Assembly: GCF_927904885.1 (NCBI RefSeq)
Contig: NZ_CAKMNW010000006.1
Location: 1-64,000 of the forward strand
Direction: 5' to 3'
DNA length: 64,000 bases
Source of the DNA: Candidatus Nitrotoga sp. M5
GTDB lineage: Bacteria > Pseudomonadota > Gammaproteobacteria > Burkholderiales > Gallionellaceae
Shown here: one piece after another, positions 17,917 to 29,405 of the stretch
Layout of the letters: each line of letters starts with the position of its first letter
How positions within the stretch are numbered: position 1 is the first letter of the stretch
Notes under the pieces: model-generated
Seen by the model: the letters and a program-made list of their open reading frames with translations, nothing else
Database searches by the model: none
What the model was told of the DNA's origin: nothing
Translations under genes and position numbers: made by a program

Positions 17917-18849
17917 TCAAGGTTTCACTGCCTGTTCTGAAAAAGTCATATCTTCCCGTACTCGTATAAAGCGCGCAAATCGTGGGATACCGGTTTTTTT
18001 ATATAGTCCGTTATAACGGTAAGTTACCCATTTACCCAACTGGGGCGGATGGTTCCTATCGGCATCAGATAGACCTGAACCCAGTCGAAAGCGCATTCCA
18101 TCGGCCGTTTCCACTTCCAGTGCACCTAATACGTTTGCATACTTACCTTTACCCGGCAAGTGCGCTACTACCTTGGCTTCAGCATCTTCATAGGGTTTTA
18201 ATTTTAATAAGTCGTCGCTGCGAACTGCTTGGTAAAGTGAACCACCACGATGCAGCATCAGGCCTTCACCACCTTGTTTGATCACCCGCTTAAGCATTGT
18301 TCTCAACGCGGCATGGTCGGCCACTTTAAACTGTTCAACGTGGTGCACCCAGGGTTGACCGATTTCTGTGATGACAGGCTGTAGTGCCGCATTGCGTTCC
18401 GAATAACTACCTGGATGTGCCGGCAGATCGAACACCATGAAGCGCAGCATGCGCCACTGAGCTTCGTCCGGAATTTTTTTTCTGACGGTAGAAATTGCAC
18501 GGGAAAACTGGCCGTGGCCAACCCATAACTCCCCATCGAGAGGAATGTTCGGCCAGCCAGCGGTGAACCATTCCGGGGTCTCGATATGCTTGCCGCTACG
18601 CGTCAATAGTTTCACACCATCCCAGTAACCGCGCATGCCATCAAATTTTTCACTAACCCAATAATCTGTTAGCGTGACCTCGCTTCGAAGAACATTTGCC
18701 AGCATCACGTGAGGTGGCGCAAGCTCCGCTGCTCTTACAGGCAAGCAAAAAAAAGCAAGCGCTAGCGATAAAGTACACAACTGCATCCAGCAGGGAAGCT
18801 TGATTCCTGACCAGCGGTGCATGAATTTCAGCAAACAGATTTTTTCCAT
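17917..18849 (-). CDS. exported ATP-dependent DNA ligase (LigE type)
   Basis: The 310-residue minimal ATP-dependent ligase has motif I EKFDGMRGYW with the adenylated Lys, motif IIIa-like LDGELWVG, motif IV GEGLMLHRGG and motif V DLLKLKPY, followed by a short OB-fold domain. It lacks extra DNA-binding domains. The N-terminus (about residues 1-40) has a basic start and a hydrophobic core LCTLSLALAFFCLPVRAA, indicating export to the periplasm, as proposed for LigE proteins linked to DNA uptake. The replicative NAD ligase is not in the window. The ATG at 18849 is preferred over 18864 because it is preceded by GGTCTCCC-complementary purines (GGGAGACC region lies just upstream), but either is possible. 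Confidence 0.9.
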   Translation of the reverse strand: MEKICLLKFMHRWSGIKLPCWMQLCTLSLALAFFCLPVRAAELAPPHVMLANVLRSEVTLTDYWVSEKFDGMRGYWDGVKLLTRSGKHIETPEWFTAGWPNIPLDGELWVGHGQFSRAISTVRKKIPDEAQWRMLRFMVFDLPAHPGSYSERNAALQPVITEIGQPWVHHVEQFKVADHAALRTMLKRVIKQGGEGLMLHRGGSLYQAVRSDDLLKLKPYEDAEAKVVAHLPGKGKYANVLGALEVETADGMRFRLGSGLSDADRNHPPQLGKWVTYRYNGLYKKTGIPRFARFIRVREDMTFSEQAVKP

Positions 18850-19128
18850 GGGAGACCTTAGCACGGGAGCACGTGCGATTGCAGTATTGAAGCTAACAAT
18901 TTACTCGCAGAACAAATTGGTGATTCCCGGTATGCTCGGGTAGGAGAGTTGGTAATAGCGTAAGCTCGCTCGGGCATAAGGCCACTTTTTAGAATAGAAT
19001 TACTTCAGATTGATGTAATGCATACCCAAGCGAGTCATTATTTAATTTTTTCGGGTTTAATTTCCCCGATTTTAGAGGAGAGGGCTGGTTGAATCCAGCG
19101 AGTTGTAAGATCGCAGTTAATAAAGCGT

Positions 19129-20577
19129 TTAACCCGCCAGTTTGCGCTTAAGAATTTCATTCATCTGAGCAGGGTTGGCTTTGCCTTTGCTGGCCTTCAT
19201 GGCGAGGCCAACAAAGAAGCCAAACACTTTTTCCTTGCCGCTGCGATATTCGGCAACTTGCGTTGGATTGGCGGCGATAATCTCGTCCACCATTGCCTCC
19301 ATTGCGCCGATATCGGACATTTGCTTTAAACCTTTTGTTTCGATAATGGTGTCGGGGTCGCCACCTTCACTCCAGAGTATCTTGAAAACTTCTTTGGCGG
19401 CAGAGTTAGAAATGGTTCCATCTGCAATGCGTTTAAGCATGCCACCTAGTTGCTGGGGTGAAATAGGACATTGTGTAATATCGCGGTCTTCACGGTTAAG
19501 TGAGGCGCTTACATCACCCATCAGCCAGTTGGCACACAACTTTGCTTCCTTGGGGACTTCGTTTAGTGTCGTTTCGAAGAAATCCGCCATTTCTCGTGAG
19601 GAGGTCAAAGTATCGGCGTCGTAGTCAGATAAACCGAGATCGGTAACATAGCGTGCCTGTTTGGACAGCGGCAACTCGGGGAGCGTACCGCGTATTTGTT
19701 CGATCAACTCATTATCAATCGCTAACGGCAACAAGTCAGGGTCTGGGAAATAACGGTAATCGTGCGCGTCTTCTTTGCTGCGCATGGCGCGGGTTTCACC
19801 CTTGTCGGAATTGAACAGTACTGTCGCTTGATGGATGGTCCCGCCGTCTTCCAGTGTATCTATTTGCCACTGTGCTTCATACTCAATAGCCTGTTGCAGA
19901 AAGCGGAACGAATTCAAGTTTTTGATCTCGCGGCGTGTGCCTAATTCAGCCCCTGGGCGACGAACAGAGACATTTGCATCGCAGCGGAACGACCCTTCCT
20001 GCATGTTGCCATCGCAGATGCCGATCCAGCGCACCAAGGTATGCAGCATTTTGGCATAGGACACGGCCTCGGCGGCAGAGCGCATGTCCGGTTCTGAGAC
20101 TATTTCCAGCAGCGGTGTTCCAGCGCGGTTGAGATCGATGCCTGTCATGCCCTGAAAATCTTCGTGCAATGATTTTCCTGCATCTTCTTCAAGATGCGCA
20201 CGAGTCAGGCGAACCACTTTTTTATACGTTTTCCCTGCTGTTGTTGTTGGGACCTGAATAGTCAACGAGCCTTGGCCAATTATCGGTAAATCAAACTGAC
20301 TGATCTGGTACCCCTTGGGCAGGTCAGGATAGAAATAATTTTTACGCGAAAATTCAGAGCGTTGCGCAATGTGCGCACCAACTGCAAGGCCAAACCTGAT
20401 AGCACGTTCCACCGCGCCACGGTTTAGCACTGGCAATACGCCAGGCAGAGCCAAATCTACCGCGCAAGCCTGTGTGTTAGGTTCTGCGCCAAATGTGGTT
20501 GAAGCGCCAGAAAAAATCTTGCTGTTGGTTGAAAGTTGAGCATGTACTTCCAGTCCGATAACGATTTCCCATTGCAT
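19129..20577 (-). CDS. gatB: aspartyl/glutamyl-tRNA amidotransferase subunit B
   Basis: The 482-residue GatB has the family start [22 protein letters not shown], a kinase-like GatB domain with [23 protein letters not shown] sequence, and a C-terminal YqeY-like tail. It activates Glu-tRNA-Gln or Asp-tRNA-Asn with ATP in the GatCAB complex so that ammonia from GatA can be transferred. The gene lies at the end of a gatC-gatA-gatB operon reading leftward, 11 bases after gatA. Presence of the complex implies an indirect route to Gln-tRNA or Asn-tRNA. Confidence 0.97.
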   Translation of the reverse strand: MQWEIVIGLEVHAQLSTNSKIFSGASTTFGAEPNTQACAVDLALPGVLPVLNRGAVERAIRFGLAVGAHIAQRSEFSRKNYFYPDLPKGYQISQFDLPIIGQGSLTIQVPTTTAGKTYKKVVRLTRAHLEEDAGKSLHEDFQGMTGIDLNRAGTPLLEIVSEPDMRSAAEAVSYAKMLHTLVRWIGICDGNMQEGSFRCDANVSVRRPGAELGTRREIKNLNSFRFLQQAIEYEAQWQIDTLEDGGTIHQATVLFNSDKGETRAMRSKEDAHDYRYFPDPDLLPLAIDNELIEQIRGTLPELPLSKQARYVTDLGLSDYDADTLTSSREMADFFETTLNEVPKEAKLCANWLMGDVSASLNREDRDITQCPISPQQLGGMLKRIADGTISNSAAKEVFKILWSEGGDPDTIIETKGLKQMSDIGAMEAMVDEIIAANPTQVAEYRSGKEKVFGFFVGLAMKASKGKANPAQMNEILKRKLAG

Positions 20578-20588
20578 GGTGCGGTTCC

Positions 20589-22049
20589 TTACCCCTCGAT
20601 ATGTTGCGGAGTGCGGGTGTGCCAGTCGGTCACCTGCTGATATTGATGTGCTACGTTGAGCATGCGCGCTTCGTCGAAATAATTGCCTATGATTTGCAAG
20701 CCAATGGGCAGGTCATTGCCGCCGAAGCCTGCTGGGATAGACATGCCGGGAAGGCCTGCGAGATTCACCGCGATGGTATAGATGTCGGAGAGGTACATCT
20801 GTACAGGATCATCATTTTTTTCACCAAGATTGAAGGCCGTGGTGGGCGTCGTTGGCCCCATGATGACGTCACATTGCTTGAATGCTTCATCAAAGTCCTG
20901 CGCGATCAGACGGCGAATTTTCTGTGCCTGCAAATAATAGGCGTCGTAGTAACCGTGCGATAGTACATAAGTGCCGATCATGATGCGCCGCTTCACTTCT
21001 TCGCCAAAACCTTGTGCGCGTGACTTTTCATACATGTCCGCAAGATTGGTGTATTCCGACGCACGGTAGCCGTAACGCACACCGTCGTACCGAGACAGAT
21101 TGCTGGAGGCCTCTGCCGGAGCCAGCACGTAATACACAGGAATGGACAATCGCGAGTTGGGCAGACTGATATCTACCACGCTAGCACCTAGTTTTTTATA
21201 TTCGGCAATGGATGCTTCGATCGCTGGCGCAACATCTGCACTCAAACCTGCTGCGAAGAACTCTTTTGGCAGTCCGATGCGTAGACCATTCAGCGGCTTA
21301 TTTAAATCTCGTGTGTAATCTTCTGATTCACGTTGCAGGCTAGTAGAATCACGTTCATCAAAACCAGCCATGACATTCAGCATCAGCGCCAAATCTTCTG
21401 CGCTGTGCGCCATTGGCCCAGCTTGATCCAAGCTGGAGGCAAAGGCGATCATGCCATAGCGGGAAACCACACCGTAAGTCGGTTTCAGGCCTGAGATACC
21501 GCATAGTGCAGCTGGTTGGCGGATAGAGCCACCAGTGTCAGTACCGGTGGCCGCTGCGCATAATCGTGCCGACACAGCGGCTGCACTGCCGCCGGAACTA
21601 CCGCCAGGCACGGCCTTGTGGTTCCAGGGGTTTTTTACAGTGCCAAAGTAAGACGTTTCATTGCTGGAACCCATGGCGAACTCGTCCATGTTGGTTTTGC
21701 CTATATTTACCGCGCCAGCGCTGTTGAATTGCTCAATTACATGCGCATCGTAGGGAGCAATGAAATCAGACAACATTTTCGAGCCACAGGTAGTCCGCCA
21801 ACCCAATGCACAGAATATATCTTTCTGGGCAATGGGAATGCCAGTGAGAGCGTTGGTTTCGGATTGGACCAACTTGACATCGGCTGCGCGAGCCTGCGCC
21901 AAGCTCATCTCTTCATTAACCGTGATGTAGGCGTTGAATTTTGAGTTGAGTGTGGCAATGCGATCAAGATACAGTTGCGTTAACTCAACGCTGGAAATTT
22001 TCTTGCTGCGCAATGCTGCGCCTAGTTGTTGCAAACTGGAATTAAGCAT
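20589..22049 (-). CDS. gatA: aspartyl/glutamyl-tRNA amidotransferase subunit A
   Basis: The 486-residue amidase-signature enzyme releases ammonia from glutamine for the GatCAB complex. The catalytic Lys is in PIAQKDIF (near residue 78), the cis-Ser in [12 protein letters not shown] (near 153) and the nucleophile Ser in [13 protein letters not shown] (near 177). Length and start [19 protein letters not shown] are typical. It sits between gatC (18 bases upstream) and gatB. Confidence 0.97.
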   Translation of the reverse strand: MLNSSLQQLGAALRSKKISSVELTQLYLDRIATLNSKFNAYITVNEEMSLAQARAADVKLVQSETNALTGIPIAQKDIFCALGWRTTCGSKMLSDFIAPYDAHVIEQFNSAGAVNIGKTNMDEFAMGSSNETSYFGTVKNPWNHKAVPGGSSGGSAAAVSARLCAAATGTDTGGSIRQPAALCGISGLKPTYGVVSRYGMIAFASSLDQAGPMAHSAEDLALMLNVMAGFDERDSTSLQRESEDYTRDLNKPLNGLRIGLPKEFFAAGLSADVAPAIEASIAEYKKLGASVVDISLPNSRLSIPVYYVLAPAEASSNLSRYDGVRYGYRASEYTNLADMYEKSRAQGFGEEVKRRIMIGTYVLSHGYYDAYYLQAQKIRRLIAQDFDEAFKQCDVIMGPTTPTTAFNLGEKNDDPVQMYLSDIYTIAVNLAGLPGMSIPAGFGGNDLPIGLQIIGNYFDEARMLNVAHQYQQVTDWHTRTPQHIEG

Positions 22050-22067
22050 GGTCTTGGAACTGGATAG

Positions 22068-22355
22068 TTATTCTATGACTTGTGGTACTAAATATAATCC
22101 ATTTTTAGCTTGTGGGGCTGCAGCCTGAAATTGCTCACGTTGGTTGAGTTCCGTGACCACATCCTTGCGCAAGCGTTGGGTTATATCTTGAGCGTGCGAC
22201 ATCGGTGCAATCCCATTAGTATCGACTGCCTGCATTTCGGCGATCAATCCAAAAATATTCGAAAGCTGGTCGTGCGCCGTTTGTGCTTCCTGCTCGGACA
22301 TTCCTAGTCGGGCCAGTCGTGCGACCTTATAGACATCATTGATGCTGAGCGACAT
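22068..22355 (-). CDS. gatC: aspartyl/glutamyl-tRNA amidotransferase subunit C
   Basis: The 95-residue GatC wraps GatA and GatB together. The family pattern is clear: SINDVYKVARLARLGMSEQE at the start, a middle helix LSNIFGLIAEMQAVDTNGI, then PMSHAQDITQRLRKDVV. It is the first gene of the leftward gatCAB operon and diverges from mreB across a 141-bp gap. Confidence 0.95.
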   Translation of the reverse strand: MSLSINDVYKVARLARLGMSEQEAQTAHDQLSNIFGLIAEMQAVDTNGIAPMSHAQDITQRLRKDVVTELNQREQFQAAAPQAKNGLYLVPQVIE

Positions 22356-22394
22356 AAGCTGAATTCTTTATCTTTATTAAAGGTAGCTTAATAG

Positions 22395-23540
<1,146 letters not shown>

Positions 23541-23604
23541 GCGGCAAGTTTAACGGTGTGGAAAATTATAAATTAATACAGCCTAGTAACTCCCTTCTCT
23601 TTTG

Positions 23605-23632
23605 ACTTTCCTTCCGTGAACGTAAGGAAAGT
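23605..23632 (+). terminator. hairpin between mreB and mreC, possible attenuator
   Basis: A perfect 9-bp stem ACTTTCCTT / AAGGAAAGT closes a 10-base loop. It lies 64 bases after the mreB stop. No T-run follows, so it is more likely a partial terminator or an mRNA-stabilising structure that keeps MreB above MreC and MreD. Confidence 0.4.
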
Positions 23633-23681
23633 AGTGTTGTAACTGAGAACTATAAGCGAAAATGGCTGTTGAAACGCCCTA

Positions 23682-24590
23682 ATGGAACAAAATCAGCCCC
23701 TTCGCTTCTTCAATCGAGGCCCCTCTCCTGCCGTCCGGCTGGTGTTTTTCGCGCTCCTATCGTTACTGTTAGTATTCGTGGATGTGCGATATCGATACTT
23801 GGAATCCATTCGTAGCGGTCTTTCAATCGTGGTGTACCCTCTTCAACGGTTAGTGGCGGCACCCAGTAAACTGTGGCATGAGGTTGATGATTTCTTTTCC
23901 TCCCATAACAGCTTGATTCGCAATAATGTTGAATTGCGCCATCAACACACTTTAGATAGCGCAAAGTTGCTACAGTTGGAAGTGTTGAAGGGGGAAAATC
24001 AGCACTTGCGTACCCTTCTTAAGGTGCAGCAGCGCGCCGATTACCCAATGCAGCTAGCCGAAATAATGTATGTCGCACGAGACATTTTTAATCGCAAAAT
24101 ATTACTGGACAAGGGCACACAAGCAAATGTGCTAGCCGGGCAAATAGTGATGGATGATAGCGGTATCGTCGGACAGGTTACACGTGTTTATCCTTGGATG
24201 AGCGAGGTCACGTTAATTACTGATAAGGATCATTCCGTGCCCGTGCAAGTGCTGCGCAACGGCTTGCGCGCAGTGGTATTCGGCTCTGGTGATGCCGGTG
24301 AGCTGGCGCTGAGCTATTTGCCCGTTAGTTCTGACATTCAAAATGGTGATGTGTTGGTCACTTCCGGCATTGATGGCACTTATCCACCTGGTTTGCCGGT
24401 GGCCAAAATAATCCATGTTGAGCACGATCCCGCCTATCCTTTTGCGCGCATTCTGTGTGCCCCGATTGCGGGGGTGGACAAGAGGCGCCAACTGTTGATT
24501 TTGTCCGCATTACTGAAATTTCCGGAGCGTCCGGAAGGCGAGGAATCTGCAACTGACACTCCTGAAAATGGCGAACGGAGGGGGCAGTGA
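23682..24590 (+). CDS. mreC: rod shape-determining protein MreC
   Basis: The 302-residue bitopic protein has a cytoplasmic tail and one transmembrane helix (about residues 17-38, AVRLVFFALLSLLLVFVDVRY). A periplasmic coiled coil (about 70-110) and the double beta-barrel MreC core follow, with VDDSGIVGQVT-like, DKDHSVPVQVLRNGLRAVVFG and LVTSGIDGTYPPGLPVAKI blocks. It scaffolds PBP2 and the elongasome. The C-terminal tail is acidic and disordered. Its stop overlaps the mreD start. Confidence 0.95.
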   Translation: MEQNQPLRFFNRGPSPAVRLVFFALLSLLLVFVDVRYRYLESIRSGLSIVVYPLQRLVAAPSKLWHEVDDFFSSHNSLIRNNVELRHQHTLDSAKLLQLEVLKGENQHLRTLLKVQQRADYPMQLAEIMYVARDIFNRKILLDKGTQANVLAGQIVMDDSGIVGQVTRVYPWMSEVTLITDKDHSVPVQVLRNGLRAVVFGSGDAGELALSYLPVSSDIQNGDVLVTSGIDGTYPPGLPVAKIIHVEHDPAYPFARILCAPIAGVDKRRQLLILSALLKFPERPEGEESATDTPENGERRGQ

Positions 24591-25105
24591 GTGATCGCAT
24601 TCAACAAGATCAGGAATTCCAGTTGCCTGTCAATCGTGTTTTTATCGCGGCTAGCTTACTTGTTGCGTTGTTGCTAAATTGGTTGCCATGGCAAGGTATC
24701 TGGCTGGCGTTCCGCCCAGATTTTGTCGCGCTTGTATTGCTCTACTGGTGCATGCACAAACCCTACCATGTTGGTATTAGCATTGCGTGGACGGTAGGCA
24801 TACTTGCCGACGTGGCGGATGCAAGTCTCTTTGGGCAGCATGCACTGGCATATTCAGTATTAGCTTTTAGCGGCATCGTGTTTTATCGTCGAATACTGAT
24901 GTTCAATTTACACCAGCAGGCTTTGCAAATTTTCCCGTTGTTTTTGCTTGCATATACGGTGTATGCCGTGGTGCATTGGCAGTTGCACGGCAATATTCCA
25001 TGGGAATACTTCATTGGTAGTGTAGTTTCAGCCTTGTTATGGGCACCAATAACCATATTGTTGCAAGCTTTGCGTCGACCCCGTGCAGCTCCGGACCAGA
25101 CATGA
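24587..25105 (+). CDS. mreD: rod shape-determining protein MreD
   Basis: The 172-residue inner-membrane protein has about five helices and the family pattern RPDFVALVLLYWCMHKPYHVG (about 43-63), ADVADASLFGQHALAYS (about 78-94). It works with MreC to recruit and activate PBP2-RodA. The start is GTG at 24587, overlapping the mreC stop by four bases; its own stop overlaps the mrdA ATG (ATGA). Confidence 0.93.
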   Translation: MSDRIQQDQEFQLPVNRVFIAASLLVALLLNWLPWQGIWLAFRPDFVALVLLYWCMHKPYHVGISIAWTVGILADVADASLFGQHALAYSVLAFSGIVFYRRILMFNLHQQALQIFPLFLLAYTVYAVVHWQLHGNIPWEYFIGSVVSALLWAPITILLQALRRPRAAPDQT

Positions 25106-27006
25106 ATCGTCACATTGCATTTAAAGACACTCAACGAGAAATCCATAATTTTCGGCTGCGTTTAGCACTAAGCATCGGGTTTGTGCTACTGCTACTGTCA
25201 ATACTGCTGGCGCGTTTTGTTTATTTGCAGGTGGTTCAACAGAACCACTATCAAACTCTAGCAGAGAAAAATCGAATTTCCATCATGCCCATTGCGCCCA
25301 GCCGCGGCCTGATATTCGACCGCAACGGCGTGATTCTGGCTCAGAATTATTCCGCTTATACTTTAGAGATAACCTCAAGCAAAGTAGCCGATCTGAAGAC
25401 AACAATTGATGAACTTGCAAAGTTAATTGATATCCAGCCCAGAGATCGCAAGCGATTTAAGAGATTGCTGGCCAATAACCGTAAATTTGAGAGTTTGCCA
25501 ATACGCAGCCGTCTCACGGATGGAGAGGTGGCACGCTTCTCTGTACAACGCTATCGTTTTCCCGGCGTGGAACTTAAGGCGCGCTTGTTCCGTGAATATC
25601 CGTACCACGAGCAGATTTCTCATTTGCTTGGTTACGTCGGTCGAATTAATGAGCGCGACATTGCGCAACTGGAGAAAGATGAAATTGATGCTAATTATCG
25701 TGGCTCGGACTACATAGGCAGGACTGGCATCGAGCAGAGTTACGAGAGAGAACTGCATGGTAAAACCGGCTTTCAACAGGTGGAAGTCGATGCGGATGGG
25801 CGTGAAGTGCGAGTGCTGTCGCGCACCCCTCCTGTATCGGGCAGCAACTTAATACTAACGATAGATGCCAAATTACAGGAAGTCGCCGAGCAGGCATTTG
25901 GAAATTATCGAGGGGCGTTAGTCGCTATAGATCCAAGTAATGGGGAGGTACTGGCCTTTGTCAGCAAGCCGGGTTACGATCCAAACCTATTCATTGAAGG
26001 TATCGATCAACAGAGTTGGGATGAACTGAACAACTCGCCTGATCTCCCGCTCAATAACCGCGCATTGCGTGGCCAATATCCACCAGGCTCTACAATCAAA
26101 CCGTTTATGGCATTAGCTGGGCTGCATTACAACATGCGCACACCTGGCTACACTATTAGTGACCCAGGTTATTTCACGCTGCCTGGCAGTAGTCGACGAT
26201 ACCGCGATTGGAAAAAGGCAGGACATGGCAACGTTGACTTGTTTAAATCCATAGTAGTGTCATGTGATACTTATTATTACGGGCTTGCCACCGAATTGGG
26301 AATAGACAGTATACATAGCTTTTTTTCGGAGTTCGGGTTTGGTAAGAAAACCGGTATTGATATGAAAGGTGAAGTTTCCGGTTTGATGCCATCACAGGAG
26401 TGGAAGCAGAAACGTCACAAAAAAAAGTGGTATGTCGGCGACACAGTTTCGGTTGGTGTCGGTCAGGGCTACAGTTTGGTTACGCCGTTGCAATTGGCCT
26501 ATGCTACTGCGACATTAGCCAATGACGGGGTAGCCTATCGACCGCATCTGTTGAAGGAGGTGCAAAGTTCGCACACAAGTGAAAAACAGATACTGGGGGC
26601 GAATATAGATTTCAGCCTCAACCTCAATTCGGAGCATTTCGCGCTGGTGAAAAGCGCTATGGTGGCAGTGACACAGACTGGGGGCACCGCTGCGATGGCG
26701 GGCGCGGGTGCATCCTACGCATTCGCCGGAAAAACCGGTACGGCGCAGGTCATAGGGATTAAGCAGGGCGAAGAATACATCGAGAGCAAAGTTCAAAAAC
26801 GGTATCGTGACCACGCTTGGTTTATGGCTTTTGCGCCTTTCGATCAGCCCAAGATCGCGCTAGCTGTGCTTGTTGAAAACGGCGGACATGGCGGCTCTAT
26901 CGCTGCGCCGATTGCGCGTAAGGTTTTTGACTACTTCCTGCTTGGTAAGATGGCTCAGCCCCTGCTTAAAATGGATGAGGGCGAAGAAGGGATAGAAAAT
27001 GATTAG
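25102..27006 (+). CDS. mrdA: penicillin-binding protein 2, peptidoglycan transpeptidase
   Basis: The 634-residue class B PBP has a membrane anchor (about residues 18-40) and a pedestal with the SRGLIFDRNGVILAQN block. The transpeptidase domain shows SxxK in PPGSTIKPFMALAG (near residue 330), the SxN-equivalent SCD in VVSCDTYYYGLA and KTG in FAGKTGTAQV (near 545). It cross-links lateral wall glycan made by RodA. I chose the ATG at 25102, which overlaps the mreD stop. The longer frame from 25039 would start inside mreD. Confidence 0.97.
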   Translation: MNRHIAFKDTQREIHNFRLRLALSIGFVLLLLSILLARFVYLQVVQQNHYQTLAEKNRISIMPIAPSRGLIFDRNGVILAQNYSAYTLEITSSKVADLKTTIDELAKLIDIQPRDRKRFKRLLANNRKFESLPIRSRLTDGEVARFSVQRYRFPGVELKARLFREYPYHEQISHLLGYVGRINERDIAQLEKDEIDANYRGSDYIGRTGIEQSYERELHGKTGFQQVEVDADGREVRVLSRTPPVSGSNLILTIDAKLQEVAEQAFGNYRGALVAIDPSNGEVLAFVSKPGYDPNLFIEGIDQQSWDELNNSPDLPLNNRALRGQYPPGSTIKPFMALAGLHYNMRTPGYTISDPGYFTLPGSSRRYRDWKKAGHGNVDLFKSIVVSCDTYYYGLATELGIDSIHSFFSEFGFGKKTGIDMKGEVSGLMPSQEWKQKRHKKKWYVGDTVSVGVGQGYSLVTPLQLAYATATLANDGVAYRPHLLKEVQSSHTSEKQILGANIDFSLNLNSEHFALVKSAMVAVTQTGGTAAMAGAGASYAFAGKTGTAQVIGIKQGEEYIESKVQKRYRDHAWFMAFAPFDQPKIALAVLVENGGHGGSIAAPIARKVFDYFLLGKMAQPLLKMDEGEEGIEND

Positions 27007-28096
27007 GCGACGTTTATATCAAAGCTTCGTCGTGCACCTTGACCCCGTTCTGTTGGCTTTGCTTGGATTGCTTCTGTTGATTAGCTTGGCGGTGATATAT
27101 AGCGCCAGTGGCGGCAACTGGTCCCGTGTATCGGCGCAAATGACAAGTATGCTGGTGGCTTGCGTCGCACTATGGATAGTGGCCAATATGCCACTGCATT
27201 ATCTAATGCGGGCCGCCGTGCCTGCTTACCTGCTAGGTATGGTGCTGCTGATCGCAGTGGCATTTTTCGGAGAAATTACGAACGGTGCTCGGCGCTGGTT
27301 AAATGTTGGGGTGACGACCATTCAGCCTTCTGAATTGATGAGGATCGCTGTGCCGTTGATGATGGCTTGGTATTTTGAAAAGCACGAAGCCATGCTGACT
27401 TTAAAAAATTATTTCGTCGCAACCTTGCTGTTACTGTTGCCGGTGGTGTTAATTGCGCGCCAGCCAGATTTGGGTACGTCGATTATGATTGCCGCAAGCG
27501 GGTTTTATGTACTATTCCTTGCCGGTATATCCTGGCGAATCATGCTGACCTTCTTGGTAATTATAATGGCGAGTATGCCACTTGCTTGGTCCATGCTGCA
27601 CGACTATCAGCGTCTCCGTATAATGATGCTGCTTGATCCGGCTCAGGATCCGCTGGGTAGGGGCTATCACACTATCCAGGCCATAATTGCGGTGGGTTCT
27701 GGCGGCATGTTTGGCAAGGGGTATCTCAATGGCACTCAGACTCACCTCGAATTTCTGCCTGAACGAACTACCGACTTCATTTTTGCGGTGTATTCGGAAG
27801 AGTTCGGTCTGCTCGGTAACTTGATACTGTTAAGCTTGTACCTGTTAGTCATTGCACGTGGCTTCGTCATTACCGCCAATGCTTCAACATACTTCACTCG
27901 CCTTATGGCCGGTAGTATTACACTCACTTTTTTCACTTATGTCTTCGTAAATATAGGCATGGTGAGCGGCATTCTTCCAGTTGTGGGTGTACCATTGCCA
28001 CTCATTAGCCATGGCGGCACGTCTATGGTTATATTGTTGATTGGGTTTGGCATGTTGATGAGTATTCATACACATAAAAAATTGGTGCAAACTTGA
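26999..28096 (+). CDS. rodA: peptidoglycan glycosyltransferase RodA
   Basis: The 365-residue SEDS protein has about ten membrane helices. Motifs include NGARRWLNVG (about residues 95-104), QPSELMRIAVPL (about 109-120), RQPDLGTSIMI (near 154) with the conserved Asp-containing loop, LPERTTDFIFAVYSEEFGLLG and PLPLISHGGTSM near the end. It polymerises lipid II with PBP2 during elongation. It overlaps mrdA by eight bases and is the last gene of the tight mre operon. Confidence 0.97.
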   Translation: MIRRRLYQSFVVHLDPVLLALLGLLLLISLAVIYSASGGNWSRVSAQMTSMLVACVALWIVANMPLHYLMRAAVPAYLLGMVLLIAVAFFGEITNGARRWLNVGVTTIQPSELMRIAVPLMMAWYFEKHEAMLTLKNYFVATLLLLLPVVLIARQPDLGTSIMIAASGFYVLFLAGISWRIMLTFLVIIMASMPLAWSMLHDYQRLRIMMLLDPAQDPLGRGYHTIQAIIAVGSGGMFGKGYLNGTQTHLEFLPERTTDFIFAVYSEEFGLLGNLILLSLYLLVIARGFVITANASTYFTRLMAGSITLTFFTYVFVNIGMVSGILPVVGVPLPLISHGGTSMVILLIGFGMLMSIHTHKKLVQT

Positions 28097-28463
28097 TGAG
28101 GTTAGATGGTAATAGTGGAATCCAATGGATTAAACTAAACAACGAGCTGATATTTCATAGTCTTGCAGTGTGAACCCAGTGCGTGATAAATATCCAAAGC
28201 GGGTCTGTTTTCGCTGATGGTTGAAAAACATCAAAGGCCCCGGTTGTCACTTGGAGTGCCCCATTCTGCTTGCAACGAAGCCCCAGTTTTTGCGGACAAA
28301 TGATGAGGCGATCCTGGATAAGGCGTCGACCACATACCACTTGAATAACAAGTGCGCGGCCTCGCTTCGTAGATGGATTGCGCTATACTTCACAAATTAA
28401 TTCTTTCCTGCATCAAAATAGGGACATGTTTAATCATCAAAATATAAATAGGGGGTTTTGCAA
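28097..28463. other. rodA-rlpA gap, no recognised gene
   Basis: About 365 bases hold no supportable gene. A minus-strand frame of 61 codons lacks any recognisable feature. GGGGG at 28451-28455 is the likely ribosome site of rlpA. Confidence 0.4.
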
Positions 28464-29405
28464 GTGAATAAAACAACAGGACTGATACTTTGTGCAGTAA
28501 TCATCCTCACCGCATGTGGTAGCGTACCTCCACGCAAGGAAGAAATGCGCAGCACACCTGCTCCCGTAATCGAAGCACAAGCCACTTCGGCTACCCCGAC
28601 TGACGAACCCAAACGTGGCGGATATTTGGAGGGCGACAGCCCAGGTACTGATGTGCCCGCCAATTTGGATGACACCCCCAATGCAGTGCCACGTGTTGAG
28701 CCGTTGCACCGTTTTGCTAACAGCCCATATACCGCTTTAGGAAAGACGTACACACCTTTAACTACGGTTGGTAAATTTGAAGAGCGAGGCATTGCTTCTT
28801 GGTATGGTAAGAAATTCCATGGTAAGCGCACCGCTAGCGGGGAAATATATGATATGTATGGTATGACTGCCGCTCACCCTACATTGCCAGTGCCCAGTTA
28901 TGCACGCGTAACTAACCTTAGCAACAAAAAATCGGTCGTGGTGCGTGTAAATGACCGAGGTCCATTTCTGCGTGAACGTGTCATTGATCTTTCATATGTC
29001 GCCGCACATAAACTTGGCATTGTAAATAACGGCAGTGCTGAAGTGCTGGTGGAATCAGAAAGCGTGATGGCGGACAATAATATTCAGCCTATAGAAATAT
29101 CGGATTCAGTAGTTGTTACTCCCTTGAAGCCCGCAACTGCACTATCTGTTTCAAACGAACCGGCAGCGAGCGGCAATGTGTATTTGCAATTGGGTGCCTT
29201 CAAGTCACAGCAAGGCGCAGAAAGTTTTCTTGAGCGTATGAATGTTGAATTTGAGGGTAGCGGTAAACGCGTCGAGCTGTATCATGGGGGAGATGATATG
29301 GTGCGCGTGCATATTGGTTCCTACGCTACACAGGATGAGGCGCGCGCGATCGCAGATAGGTTGCAACCGCGACTAGGTTTCAAACCTTTTGTGGTTCTTC
29401 ATTGA
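28464..29405 (+). CDS. rlpA: septal-ring lytic transglycosylase RlpA family lipoprotein
   Basis: The 313-residue lipoprotein has signal and lipobox LTAC (Cys near residue 17). A double-psi beta-barrel follows (about 105-195) with GIASWYGKKFHGKRTASGE, the catalytic-type MTAAHPTLP and RVNDRGPF. The C-terminal SPOR domain (about 235-312) shows YLQLGAFKSQQGAESFLERM. RlpA cleaves denuded glycan at the septum in pseudomonads. GTG at 28464 is chosen because GGGGG is eight bases upstream. TTG at 28458 is the alternative. It follows the elongasome operon, a common association. Confidence 0.92.
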   Translation: MNKTTGLILCAVIILTACGSVPPRKEEMRSTPAPVIEAQATSATPTDEPKRGGYLEGDSPGTDVPANLDDTPNAVPRVEPLHRFANSPYTALGKTYTPLTTVGKFEERGIASWYGKKFHGKRTASGEIYDMYGMTAAHPTLPVPSYARVTNLSNKKSVVVRVNDRGPFLRERVIDLSYVAAHKLGIVNNGSAEVLVESESVMADNNIQPIEISDSVVVTPLKPATALSVSNEPAASGNVYLQLGAFKSQQGAESFLERMNVEFEGSGKRVELYHGGDDMVRVHIGSYATQDEARAIADRLQPRLGFKPFVVLH

